Assembly (NCBI GenBank): GCA_028703735.1 | Contig: JAQVMI010000026.1 | Location: 1-11,790 of the forward strand | Reading direction: 5' to 3' | Origin: Candidatus Cloacimonadota bacterium | GTDB taxonomy: Bacteria > Cloacimonadota > Cloacimonadia > Cloacimonadales > Cloacimonadaceae | Length of the DNA: 11,790 nt | Shown: positions 1 to 7,565 of the stretch, piece by piece | How the letters are laid out: each line of letters opens with the position of its first letter | How positions within the stretch are numbered: the stretch's first letter is position 1 | Made by a program: the position numbers and the translations under genes | The notes under the pieces: model-generated | Told to the model about the DNA's origin: nothing | The model's input: only the letters and a program-made list of their open reading frames with translations | Database searches by the model: none

Positions 1-812
1 CCCGCAAGGATGAATACCCTAAGGAAATACATAAAGCATTGCGCTATAGTGTTTTTGCCGGAGGAAAGCGTTTAAGACCCTATCTTACTATGCTTGCCTT
101 TCAGCTATATAATCCGGATGTAGAGCTAATAACTCCCGTTGCCGCTGCCATAGAGATGATTCACACCTTTTCTTTGATTCACGATGATCTTCCGGATATT
201 GATGATGATGAATACCGCAGAGGGAAAAAATCCTGCCATGCAGTTTTTGGAGATGGAGTAGCTCTTCTTGCAGGTGATGCTTTGCTAATTAGTGCTTTCG
301 AATTGGTTACCATGGCAGAAATTGAGGCAGAAATCCGCGTGCAATTTATCAGAGAGCTGGCAAACGAAGTAGGAATTAAAGGTCTTATTGCAGGACAAAT
401 GGTGGATATAGAATCCGAAGGCAAAAAAATAGATAAAAAAACCCTCTCCTTTATCCACGAGAATAAAACAGCCCGTTTGATAAATCTTAGCCTTAGGTTT
501 GGAGCCATTGCCGGTGGTGCTCCTGCCAATGAACTGGCTATCATAGAAGAATACGGCAACCTGATCGGCTTGGTTTTCCAAATTGTGGACGATCTACTGG
601 ACATAGAAGGAACTCAGGAAGAATTGGGTAAAAGCATCGGCAAAGATGCCTCTGTGGAAAAAGCAACCTTTCCTTCAGTGTATGGAGTAGCAGAATCCCG
701 TAACAAAGCTGTGGAATTAACCGAAAAAGCCAGACATGTAATTGCTCCCTTGGGTAATAAAGCTTTGAAGCTGGATATATTGGCAGAATATCTGTTGAAC
801 CGTAAATCATGA
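1..812 (+). CDS. ispA: Polyprenyl (farnesyl/geranylgeranyl-type) diphosphate synthase, 5' truncated by window edge
   Basis: Cytosolic trans-prenyltransferase that condenses isopentenyl diphosphate onto allylic diphosphates to make C15-C20 precursors for quinones and undecaprenyl carriers. The reading frame is open from base 3, reading RKDEYPKEIHKALRYS just before the conserved FAGGKRLRP, so the true start lies upstream and the TTG at 39 is not the start. The first Asp-rich motif is DDLPDIDDD (nt 183-209), followed by RRG. The second is DDLLD (588-602), followed by the family's GKSIGKD...K.TFPSVYG stretch. The long spacer in the first motif (DDxxxxD type) fits the bacterial IspA class. The stop overlaps the dut start as ATGA (809-812), which implies translational coupling. 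Chain length (FPP versus GGPP) cannot be fixed from sequence alone. Confidence 0.92.
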   Translation, partial: RKDEYPKEIHKALRYSVFAGGKRLRPYLTMLAFQLYNPDVELITPVAAAIEMIHTFSLIHDDLPDIDDDEYRRGKKSCHAVFGDGVALLAGDALLISAFELVTMAEIEAEIRVQFIRELANEVGIKGLIAGQMVDIESEGKKIDKKTLSFIHENKTARLINLSLRFGAIAGGAPANELAIIEEYGNLIGLVFQIVDDLLDIEGTQEELGKSIGKDASVEKATFPSVYGVAESRNKAVELTEKARHVIAPLGNKALKLDILAEYLLNRKS

Positions 813-1243
813 AGATAAACATTCAGAAATTAACAACGTCAGCTATGCTGCCACAACGCATGTCTATCAACGCATCGGGTTATGATATCTTTGCGGATGT
901 GCTTAGTCCCGTGCAGATTGCTCCAGGAGAGTATGTAGCAATTCCCACAGGTTTTGCCCTGGAAATTCCCTCTGGTTATGAAGCACAGATTCGCCCCAGA
1001 AGCGGTTTGGCAATAAAGCGGGGTTTAAGTGTGTTAAATAGTCCCGGCACAATTGATGCAGATTATCGTGGTGAAGTGAAGGTAATATTGATAAATCACG
1101 GTGCCAGCAGCATCGTCATTCAGCCCCAAATGCGCATAGCACAGATGGTTTTCTGCCCTGTGCTTATGCCCGAATTATGTGTTTCGGATAGCCTTGCGGA
1201 AACCGAAAGACACACGGGTGGCTTTGGACATACGGGATTGTGA
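809..1243 (+). CDS. dut: Deoxyuridine 5'-triphosphate nucleotidohydrolase (dUTPase)
   Basis: Hydrolyses dUTP to dUMP and diphosphate, keeping uracil out of DNA and feeding dTMP synthesis. It is a trimeric cytosolic enzyme. All five dUTPase motifs are visible in the 144-residue product: motif 1 around NASGYDIFAD (21-30), motif 2 PRSG (63-66), motif 3 GTIDADYRGEV (80-90) with the catalytic Asp at 83, motif 4 RIAQMVF (109-115), and motif 5 RHTGGFGHTG (134-143). Motif 5 carries HT where many relatives have G-x and a His in place of the usual Ser, a mild deviation. The length is typical. The start overlaps the ispA stop by 4 bases, and nadA follows 10 bases after the stop. Confidence 0.97.
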   Translation: MKINIQKLTTSAMLPQRMSINASGYDIFADVLSPVQIAPGEYVAIPTGFALEIPSGYEAQIRPRSGLAIKRGLSVLNSPGTIDADYRGEVKVILINHGASSIVIQPQMRIAQMVFCPVLMPELCVSDSLAETERHTGGFGHTGL

Positions 1244-1253
1244 AAGGGATTTT

Positions 1254-2156
1254 ATGCAGCAGCTTATAGATAAGATTAAACAACTTAAAGCAGAAACAGG
1301 TGCGCTGATTCTGGCGCATAACTATCAAAGTGTGGAGATTCAGGATTTGGCAGATTTCCGGGGTGATTCTTTGCAATTAGCAATTCTGGCGCAACAGACC
1401 GAAGCAGAACTAATTGTATTTTGCGGGGTTAGGTTTATGGCAGAAACAGCAGCAATATTAAATCCCGCTGCCACTGTTTTATTACCTGCTTCAGAAGCCG
1501 GATGCCCTATGGCAGATATGATCGATGCCTCTCAATTAGCTGCTTTCAAACAGAACTATCCCGGTTCGCCTGTGGTATGCTATGTAAATTCCTCGGTGGA
1601 AGTAAAAGCAGCAAGTGATATCTGCTGCACCTCTGCCAATGCGGTGAAGGTAATGCAATCCCTTCCTTCAGATAAACCGATTCTCTTTGTACCGGATCGC
1701 AATTTAGGCACTTGGGCTGCCAAACAGGCAAATAGGGAAGTGATAACTTGGGATGGCTTTTGTCCGGTTCACCAATGGGGATTTACCGAACAACATGTTT
1801 TGGATATCAGATCTAAATATCCCGATTTCAAGCTGCTGGCTCATCCAGAATGCGATCCTGCTATTATTAAACATGCCGATTTTGTGATATCCACTGGTGG
1901 AATGATGAAATGGGTGGAAAAAGAAGACAAGGCTATAATTGCCACAGAAAGAGGCTTAACAGACTATTTATGCCACATCTATCCCCAAAAGCAGATTATT
2001 CCCCTTTCCCCTTTGGCAGTATGTAAAAACATGAAAAAGACCACTCTGGAGCATTTGTATCTGGCATTGTTACACAAACAGCATAAAACAGTTGTAGATC
2101 CCATCATCGCAGAAAAAGCCAGACTTAGTATTAGCAGAATGCTGGAGCTTTCCTAA
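1254..2156 (+). CDS. nadA: Quinolinate synthase A
   Basis: [4Fe-4S] enzyme that condenses iminoaspartate with dihydroxyacetone phosphate to quinolinate, the precursor for de novo NAD. The frame is open back to 1179, inside dut, but ATG 1254 is preferred: it has AAAGGGA at 1244-1250 and begins MQQLIDKIKQL, the usual NadA N-terminus. This gives 300 residues. The three expected cluster cysteines are C84 (EAGCPMADM), C170 (DGFCPVH) and C257 (LAVCKNMKKTT), matching the spacing known from the short Thermotoga-type NadA. AHNYQ (21-25), the YVNSSVEVKA stretch and HPEC (197-200) are also present. No nadB or nadC is visible here, so the other pathway steps must be encoded elsewhere. Confidence 0.97.
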   Translation: MQQLIDKIKQLKAETGALILAHNYQSVEIQDLADFRGDSLQLAILAQQTEAELIVFCGVRFMAETAAILNPAATVLLPASEAGCPMADMIDASQLAAFKQNYPGSPVVCYVNSSVEVKAASDICCTSANAVKVMQSLPSDKPILFVPDRNLGTWAAKQANREVITWDGFCPVHQWGFTEQHVLDIRSKYPDFKLLAHPECDPAIIKHADFVISTGGMMKWVEKEDKAIIATERGLTDYLCHIYPQKQIIPLSPLAVCKNMKKTTLEHLYLALLHKQHKTVVDPIIAEKARLSISRMLELS

Positions 2157-2164
2157 GCAACTTT

Positions 2165-2809
2165 ATGAAGTGTAATGCAGATAGCCTGTCTCTTGACCAA
2201 ATCAGTTTCCCTGGTGTGGCAATGCTTCAAGATAGCAGCTCTTTGGGTGCAACATCTTCCACAGCAGCACTTTATGCTTATGTGTCCCGCATGTTTTGCT
2301 GCCCTCAACTGCGGATACTGGAAGCAGGTAGCGGAAGTGGAATTCTGTGTATAATGCTTGCTTTGGCTAATCCGGAGTGGGATATTTCGGGGATAGAGAT
2401 TCAGCCCCAACTTTGTGCACTTGCAAACGAAAATGCGTTAAGGCTAAACCTGAAGGTGCATTTTACAGAGGCAGATATAAGAGATTACGCAGAAGCTAAG
2501 CCCTATGACCTTATAGTCTCTAACCCTCCCTGGCAGAAGCTGAATTCTGGTTTGCAAAGCCCCAATCCCCAAAGGGCAATTTGCCGCAGCGAAGTTTTAT
2601 GCACCATGCAGGATGTTTTTGGCTTACTAAGGCGTAATCTTAGCGATTCTGGAACAGCTATATTGCTATATCCCAAATCCCGCAGCGATGAGGTTTACAC
2701 CTTTGCAGAAGCGATCTTCGATAGTGTTGTAACTCACGAAACCGAGGACAAAAACTGTTTGCTGTACCACCTTTCTTCACCTATAAAACCAATATTATGC
2801 GAGCAATAA
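2165..2809 (+). CDS. Small SAM-dependent N6-adenine methyltransferase, TrmN6 (tRNA1Val A37)-like
   Basis: A 214-residue Rossmann methyltransferase. SAM-binding motif I is LEAGSGSGI (52-60), the acidic residue after strand 2 is in GIEIQ (E78), motif III is EADIRDY (102-108), and catalytic motif IV is NPPW (120-123). The NPP[YFW] signature marks methylation of an exocyclic amino group or a glutamine amide. After it comes ...SPNPQRAICRSE, resembling the NPPYF...R..ARHE segment of YfiC/TrmN6, which modifies A37 of tRNA1(Val). That is the best guess, but a protein-Gln methyltransferase or another tRNA enzyme is possible. It starts 8 bases after nadA with only a weak ribosome site, so it is probably translated by coupling within the operon. 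Confidence 0.65.
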   Translation: MKCNADSLSLDQISFPGVAMLQDSSSLGATSSTAALYAYVSRMFCCPQLRILEAGSGSGILCIMLALANPEWDISGIEIQPQLCALANENALRLNLKVHFTEADIRDYAEAKPYDLIVSNPPWQKLNSGLQSPNPQRAICRSEVLCTMQDVFGLLRRNLSDSGTAILLYPKSRSDEVYTFAEAIFDSVVTHETEDKNCLLYHLSSPIKPILCEQ

Positions 2810-2819
2810 GGATGTTTTT

Positions 2820-3683
2820 ATGAAGACCCGTTTTATGCTAATAATTGCTATGCTGATCGTCCTCTTTGGAGCTTGGCTGTATCTTTCGTATCAGATAAGC
2901 CGAAGCTATCAGGCAAAATTGGATGATCTTAGCCAACTTCCCGTTTATGCATATATTTCCGATACCACGAAAGTGGCAATAATTCTGCAAGAACTGCAAC
3001 CTATTACAGCTATTGAAAGTGTGGTGCATGAAACTGCCGCAGAAGCATCTTCCGAATTGCTGGAAGCCTATGGATTGCCTCTGAATGAGGATATGATAAG
3101 GGATTACAGTTTCCCCGATATTATCACCATCACCTTAAAACCTATAAATGAATCCTTGCAAGCAAAAGCCACCATCCTTAGAACTCTGCGAGCCCACGTA
3201 ACGGAAGCAGAAATAGATAGCCAAGCCAGTGCATACAGCAATGTGGCAGAAGAATTAAAGCTGATAAACCGCCAAAGCCTGCTTGCAAACATCATTATTG
3301 CCGTGCTGTTTCTGCTTATCTTTGTTTTTAGCCGCACCAGTTTCGAGCTGCACGTATTGCTAACCCGAAAGGGTAAAACCATTAGCGTTGTGGATAAAAT
3401 TCGCCATGCCAAACAGGGGATATGGCATACCTGGACTATGCTGCTGATTCCTTTACCACTATGCATTGCCGGGTATTTTATTCTGGTGTATTCTTTAAAA
3501 CTTCCGTATTTACTTCCTTATTGGGTTTTTGGAGCTCAATTTGCTGCTGCACTTATAGGCACTTTAATTACTCACTTCACCTTGCATACTTTTGAGCACG
3601 AAGCGGCTTACCTGGATAATCCCATAAGAGTAATCTCTTCCGAACCAATAATTGGAGAAAGCGATGAAACGCTGGATACCTAA
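2820..3683 (+). CDS. FtsX-like four-helix membrane protein
   Basis: 287 residues with the topology of FtsX. TM1 is at about 5-23, followed by an extracytoplasmic domain of about 130 residues. TM2 (154-172), TM3 (205-225) and TM4 (235-257) are hydrophobic, and the C-terminus is short. The external domain has the FtsX-ECL feel: a VAIILQELQPITAIESV stretch, an Ala-rich helix ending LLEAYGL, then a DIITITLKP strand. Known FtsX partners with the ATPase FtsE to activate cell-wall hydrolases at the septum. No ftsE is in the window, although one could lie upstream. The N-terminal cytoplasmic helix common in FtsX is missing. The gene overlaps pgsA by 20 bases. The assignment rests on topology and weak motif similarity only. 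Confidence 0.5.
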   Translation: MKTRFMLIIAMLIVLFGAWLYLSYQISRSYQAKLDDLSQLPVYAYISDTTKVAIILQELQPITAIESVVHETAAEASSELLEAYGLPLNEDMIRDYSFPDIITITLKPINESLQAKATILRTLRAHVTEAEIDSQASAYSNVAEELKLINRQSLLANIIIAVLFLLIFVFSRTSFELHVLLTRKGKTISVVDKIRHAKQGIWHTWTMLLIPLPLCIAGYFILVYSLKLPYLLPYWVFGAQFAAALIGTLITHFTLHTFEHEAAYLDNPIRVISSEPIIGESDETLDT

Positions 3684-4218
3684 TTCTTTAACCGTTCTCC
3701 GGTTTTTATTGGTTCCGGTGTTTTTGTATTATGTGTTTGTGTCGGTTGATCCGCAAAGGGTTTCTGTGGCTCTGCTTGTTTTTGTGATAGCCTCTTTTAC
3801 AGATTATCTGGATGGCATGCTGGCACGCAGGCTTAATGTGGTAAGCGATTTTGGTAAGATTATGGATCCCCTTGCAGATAAACTGCTGGTGCTATCTGCT
3901 TTGGCAGGGTTATGCTGGTTACCCCCTTTTTACATTAGTAAGCTTGTGTTTTTTATTATTCTGTTTCGAGAGCTGCTAATTACCATTTTGCGCGAATTAT
4001 ATCACCGCAAGGGTATTGTGGTGGCTGCAGATGTTTTTGGCAAAGTGAAAACCGTGATGCAAATGACCGGTATAATTGCCGCTTTTGCTTTATGGGTGTT
4101 CATGGCGGAAATCCCCAGCTATATTCATTTAGCAGTTGATATCTGGTTTGCAATAGTTGCGGTTGTAACCTTGGCAAGCGGCATTAACTACATAAAAGTG
4201 ATTTTTAAGAGGAATTGA
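3664..4218 (+). CDS. pgsA: CDP-diacylglycerol--glycerol-3-phosphate 3-phosphatidyltransferase (phosphatidylglycerophosphate synthase)
   Basis: Integral membrane enzyme that makes phosphatidylglycerol phosphate from CDP-diacylglycerol and glycerol 3-phosphate, the committed step to phosphatidylglycerol and cardiolipin. The CDP-alcohol phosphatidyltransferase motif D-x2-DG-x2-AR-x8-G-x3-D-x3-D is complete: D47, D50, G51, A54, R55, G64, D68, D72. The N-terminus PNSLTVLRFLLVPVF is typical of PgsA rather than of phosphatidylserine synthase. ATG 3664 is chosen over the in-frame TTG at 3652 because GGAG (3654-3657) sits 6 bases before it. This yields 184 residues, the usual size. The start lies inside the end of the FtsX-like gene. 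Confidence 0.92.
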   Translation: MKRWIPNSLTVLRFLLVPVFLYYVFVSVDPQRVSVALLVFVIASFTDYLDGMLARRLNVVSDFGKIMDPLADKLLVLSALAGLCWLPPFYISKLVFFIILFRELLITILRELYHRKGIVVAADVFGKVKTVMQMTGIIAAFALWVFMAEIPSYIHLAVDIWFAIVAVVTLASGINYIKVIFKRN

Positions 4219-4221
4219 AAG

Positions 4222-5286
4222 ATGCGTAGAGTATTGTTTTGTGCCACAGTAATTTTGTTTGCTTTGGCAGGTTGCTTCAAAGGCGGTGAAAAAGCAGACC
4301 GCTACACAATTTTCGATAAGCTCTTAGATCATGGAAAACCTCTTGCCATGGGTGACGACAGGGATGTATATGTATTTTGCGATGCAGCAAACTGGAAAAC
4401 CCTGGAACCCTTTATCCGCAGCGGTATAGAACGTGAGGTTCCAATTGTATATCCAGAGAAATATTTCAATCTGATCTTAGCGGATGTGAAGGAAGCCAAT
4501 ACCCTGGTGAAATACAAAAACATCCTTTACATTGGTGATCTGGCAAGCACTTCTCCCGTTTCAATGCACATGAAAAGTGTTCTGGCACAGGATTTTGTAA
4601 GCCGCGTGAACTCCAGCGGGGGGGATTTGTTTGTAGCCAAAAACCATAGCTCGCGGGATCAGGTAATCCTGTTTCTTTTAGGAAAGGATGCCATTAGCTT
4701 AAGCAAGATTGGTGCATTGCAGGCAGATCCTATATTTTCCCTGCTGCTTCGCAGGCTTACCGAACGCCAGGGATATTATGCTTATCAGGGCAAGGTTTTA
4801 CCGGAAGATTTCTTTGCGCCATATCCTTACAGCCTAAAGATTCCAGATACATATAGGGTTTATTCAAACGATCAGCAGGGCAATTTCCTCAGCTTTTTAT
4901 ACCGTGCCAAGATGCAGAATAGGGAGATCCCGGATAAATACATATCGGTTTATCATGAGGCAATGCCAGAAAACAAAGTAGATATTGCCTGGACTATTGC
5001 CAAGCGTAAGGAACTGGGAAACAAGTATTTTGAAGGGGACGAGTTTGATGCGGAACTTATCAGGCAAGAGCCTTTCCGCTTAGGTTCGCAAAATGGTTAC
5101 CGCCTTATGGGAGCGTGGAAGAATATGAAACATGCCATAGGAGGCGGGTTCCAGAGCTTTTCTTTTTGGGATGAGAACACCAAAACTGCCTATATTATAG
5201 ATAACATCGTATATTTTCCCGCAGGAGATAAACTTCCCATCCTTGTAGAACTGTATGCTATCTCAAATTCTTTGAAGATTAAATGA
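4222..5286 (+). CDS. DUF4837-like lipoprotein
   Basis: 354-residue predicted lipoprotein. A positively charged start (MRR), a hydrophobic stretch and the lipobox ALAGC put the lipidated Cys at 18. The mature part starts with a segment resembling DUF4837: a VYVFCDAANW strand (49-58), a charged helix, then ...YPEKYFNLILADV and NILYIGDL. Further on are an IPDTYRVY segment (about 208-214), GGGFQSFSFWD (about 307-317), and a final VYFPAGDKLPILVELYAI stretch. DUF4837 proteins are mostly known from Bacteroidota and have no established function, so no activity is assigned. The gene begins 3 bases after pgsA and overlaps the next lipoprotein gene by ATGA (5283-5286), so the two are probably co-translated and may work together at the envelope. 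Confidence 0.6.
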   Translation: MRRVLFCATVILFALAGCFKGGEKADRYTIFDKLLDHGKPLAMGDDRDVYVFCDAANWKTLEPFIRSGIEREVPIVYPEKYFNLILADVKEANTLVKYKNILYIGDLASTSPVSMHMKSVLAQDFVSRVNSSGGDLFVAKNHSSRDQVILFLLGKDAISLSKIGALQADPIFSLLLRRLTERQGYYAYQGKVLPEDFFAPYPYSLKIPDTYRVYSNDQQGNFLSFLYRAKMQNREIPDKYISVYHEAMPENKVDIAWTIAKRKELGNKYFEGDEFDAELIRQEPFRLGSQNGYRLMGAWKNMKHAIGGGFQSFSFWDENTKTAYIIDNIVYFPAGDKLPILVELYAISNSLKIK

Positions 5287-7043
5287 AGCTACGTAAAGCT
5301 ATCAAATTCATCCTGCCTTTATTGGTCTTGATTCTGGCTTCAGCTTGCTCTGCCCCACTGCAAAATGCCAAAAGCAATCCGCCGGATCCATCGCGTCCTA
5401 CCATGGAATCCATCTATTATTATTGCACAGCTTCGCTTATGCATTACGAGGGTGATTTTGCCCTGGCAAGTGTGCTGTATAAACATGCAGAAGATGAAGA
5501 TCCTTACAGCCCTCAGATTAAGAAACAGACCCTGATAAATAATGCGCATGCCTTTCTGAACAATCAAAAGAGTTCCGAAAGCATCGTGGCAGATTTTAAT
5601 TTGGCACGGGAATCCCTTACTTTCGATGAAGACCTGCTAAGTGCTGCCTATTCAGTTTATAGCCAGGCAAAGGATGAAGCTGGGGTACAATGGACTGTTG
5701 ATCAAGGGGTTACCAATTTTCCCTCTACACGCTCTTACCTGCAAAAGTTTTATTACGATTTCTCCCGCAAGGGTATTAAGGACACTGAAAGCTTAAATAC
5801 CGCATATAAACTTGCTAAAAACAACGCAGATGATTTATTGCTTACGGCTCGCATGTATGCCTTTATAGATATTCCCCGCAGCATCCAGATATTGACCGAA
5901 GCTAAACAAGCAGAACCAAAACCTGATATCGACAGGTTTCTTACCGAACTACTGTTGCAGTTTAATCCCCCAAAAGCCAGAGAGCATTTCCTTAGCTTTA
6001 GCTATCCCGAGGATAGCTCGCAGATGTTGCATTTCTTACAAATTGCCAATCAGCATAAGGCTTTGGCTGCAATTTTGGAATTAAGCGAAGCCATATTTGC
6101 TACGCATGATCCAAATCTGCTGGCAGAGCTTGCTTTTGCCGCATATATGAATGACGATAAAAGCACTTTAGCCAGGCTAAGCGAAATTGTTATTACTATG
6201 AATCCCGTAACGGAAGAATACACCAGAATTGCTACCTGTCTTCTAGTTGATGCAATGTTTACCGAATCCTCTATTCATGCCCAAAGGTATGCAGATATGC
6301 TGTATAGCGTTCAGGATGTGGACGATATGTTGCTATATAGAACCATGCGCCTTACCTTTGCAGCACCCACAGATACGATTGGTGCCGAATCAGAATTCTC
6401 CCGCTTTATGCAGGATATGGAATTTAATAAGCTTGATACCAGCCCACTTTTAGATTATCTTTTGGCAGTTTCACATGCTACGGCTGTGAATGATTCCACT
6501 TTAACCGATTCCAGAATAAAGCTTTGCGAGTATTTCACAAATATTAACCGTGGTTATGAGGTAGATTGGAGTTTGTTGCTTACCTATTATCACCAAACCG
6601 GCTTGATAAACCAAAAAATACCCATGCTACGCCGTGCAATAGAAAGATTCCCCAATAACCCTCTGTTCTTAAATGATCTTGGCTATAGTCTGTTGGATTC
6701 CCCAAATTCCTATGCGGAAGCAGGGATTCTTATTACAAGAGCCACCGCCTTGGAACCCGAAAATGGCTATTATCAGGATAGCATGGCATGGTATTATTAC
6801 CTGGTGCAGGATTATGAAAATGCCCTGAAACACATTGCCATACCCATGCGAATGAGCAACCCTCCCTCCGAAATATCTTACCATATTGGCATGATCCTTA
6901 TCGCAAATAGCAATAACGAAGCAGCAATCCCATTTTTACAGGCTGTTTTGAGTGATGCCACCAGCAAAGCATATCAGGAGAAAGCCAGGGAAGCTTTAAA
7001 GAACCTTGAGGTAAAACCAGATTCTTCCAGCTCCGTAGATTAA
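5283..7043 (+). CDS. Large TPR-repeat lipoprotein
   Basis: 586 residues. The N-terminus MKLRKAIKF, a Leu-rich core and LASAC give a signal peptide with probable lipidation at C22. The lipobox has Ala rather than Leu at -3, so it is less certain than in the upstream gene. The +2 Ser is compatible with outer-membrane sorting in species using a Lol-type rule. The whole body is alpha-helical. Clear TPR units lie at about 430-555, with P-N-N-P-LFLNDLGYSL, then A-LEPENGYYQDSMAWYYY (about 488-505), then SYHIGMILIANSN. This LNDLGY...DSMAW arrangement is shared by many outer-membrane TPR lipoproteins. It likely acts as an envelope scaffold, but the partner is unknown. It is the last gene of the block, and no hairpin plus T-run follows directly. 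Confidence 0.8.
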   Translation: MKLRKAIKFILPLLVLILASACSAPLQNAKSNPPDPSRPTMESIYYYCTASLMHYEGDFALASVLYKHAEDEDPYSPQIKKQTLINNAHAFLNNQKSSESIVADFNLARESLTFDEDLLSAAYSVYSQAKDEAGVQWTVDQGVTNFPSTRSYLQKFYYDFSRKGIKDTESLNTAYKLAKNNADDLLLTARMYAFIDIPRSIQILTEAKQAEPKPDIDRFLTELLLQFNPPKAREHFLSFSYPEDSSQMLHFLQIANQHKALAAILELSEAIFATHDPNLLAELAFAAYMNDDKSTLARLSEIVITMNPVTEEYTRIATCLLVDAMFTESSIHAQRYADMLYSVQDVDDMLLYRTMRLTFAAPTDTIGAESEFSRFMQDMEFNKLDTSPLLDYLLAVSHATAVNDSTLTDSRIKLCEYFTNINRGYEVDWSLLLTYYHQTGLINQKIPMLRRAIERFPNNPLFLNDLGYSLLDSPNSYAEAGILITRATALEPENGYYQDSMAWYYYLVQDYENALKHIAIPMRMSNPPSEISYHIGMILIANSNNEAAIPFLQAVLSDATSKAYQEKAREALKNLEVKPDSSSSVD

Positions 7044-7175
7044 TATACTTATCTATCCACTTAAATTTCCAGAAAACCACCCCAATCCACCCCTTTATAG
7101 GATGAATTTCATACAGTACAGCAAAACAATCTCCCTCTCCTGCATGAAGAAATCTCGGCTAAAAACCTTGTGATT

Positions 7176-7225
7176 CCCTCGTGAATCCCTCGTCCCACCT
7201 GGGAATCACGAGGGAATTACGAGGG
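7176..7225. repeat. CCCTCGT-rich palindrome
   Basis: CCCTCGTGAATCCCTCGT (7176-7193) pairs with ACGAGGGAATTACGAGGG (7208-7225): 16 Watson-Crick pairs, one G-U and one mismatch in 18, around a 14-base loop. Each arm is itself a direct double of CCCTCGT. A second register is possible, because GTGATTCCC (7170-7178) is complementary to GGGAATCAC (7201-7209). No T-run follows, so it is not a standard terminator. It is probably a small palindromic repeat element. Confidence 0.7.
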
Positions 7226-7270
7226 CATTAGCTGCGATTGCACCATGGAAGAATAGGATTTATCCACCCA

Positions 7271-7354
7271 TGCAAGTTTGGAGTGAATAATGCCCTTCCT
7301 ATCTTTAAAGCTACCTATATCCTTGCGGCATTATGGACTTCAACGTCTCCCCTC
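7271..7354 (+). repeat. 84-bp direct repeat, copy 1 (intact)
   Basis: Begins TGCAAGTTTGGAGT and is followed directly by copy 2. It aligns with copy 2 over all 84 bases with no gap once the inserted element and one target duplication are removed. The period is a multiple of three, and this frame reads CKFGVNNALPIFKATYILAA..., without a stop. Most differences between copies change amino acids, so coding function is doubtful. Confidence 0.85.
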
Positions 7355-7437
7355 TGCAAGTTTGGAGTCGATGATGCCCTTCCTATCTTAGAAGCTGCTT
7401 ATATCTGGCTCTCTTTCAAAGCGAGTGGGTAACTTTT

Positions 7438-7463
7438 GTCATTCCGGACTTGATCCGGAATCC
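7438..7463. repeat. REP-like hairpin arm, left (GTCATTCC...GGAATCC)
   Basis: ATTCCGGA (7441-7448) and TCCGGAAT (7454-7461) form a perfect 8-bp stem with loop CTTGA, in the frame GTCATTCC...GGAATCC. It is present in inverted orientation relative to the right arm. From memory, hairpins of this GTCATTCC/GGAATCC type are dispersed in many unrelated bacterial genomes. Confidence 0.8.
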
Positions 7464-7540
7464 AGTTTTTACAAACCACCTTGTGTAAATGCTGTAATAT
7501 GTTGGTTAACAGCATGTTATCATTGTAACAATTCTAAATT

Positions 7541-7565
7541 GGATTCCTGCCTTCGCAGGAATGAC
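7541..7565. repeat. REP-like hairpin arm, right (GGATTCC...GGAATGAC)
   Basis: ATTCCTGC (7543-7550) and GCAGGAAT (7555-7562) form a perfect 8-bp stem with loop CTTC. It mirrors the left arm's outer GTCATTCC and inner GGAATCCA, but the stem core differs (CTGC versus CGGA). The outer sequence is therefore conserved while the stem centres changed in a compensated way. Confidence 0.8.

Noticed and set aside
39..812. TTG at 39 as the start of the prenyl synthase
   Set aside because: The frame is open to the window edge, and the residues before the TTG fit the family, so the gene starts upstream of the window.
1179..1253. N-terminal extension of nadA starting inside dut
   Set aside because: The extension overlaps dut, lacks a ribosome site and has no NadA similarity. 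ATG 1254 has both AAAGGGA and the usual N-terminus.
7176..7225. Terminator for the eight-gene operon
   Set aside because: A strong stem but no T-run on either strand, and it is more than 130 bases past the last stop codon.
7238..7432. A 64-residue gene containing the 84-bp repeats
   Set aside because: TTG start, no ribosome site, and its end runs into the inserted element. Kept only as a possible decayed ORF.
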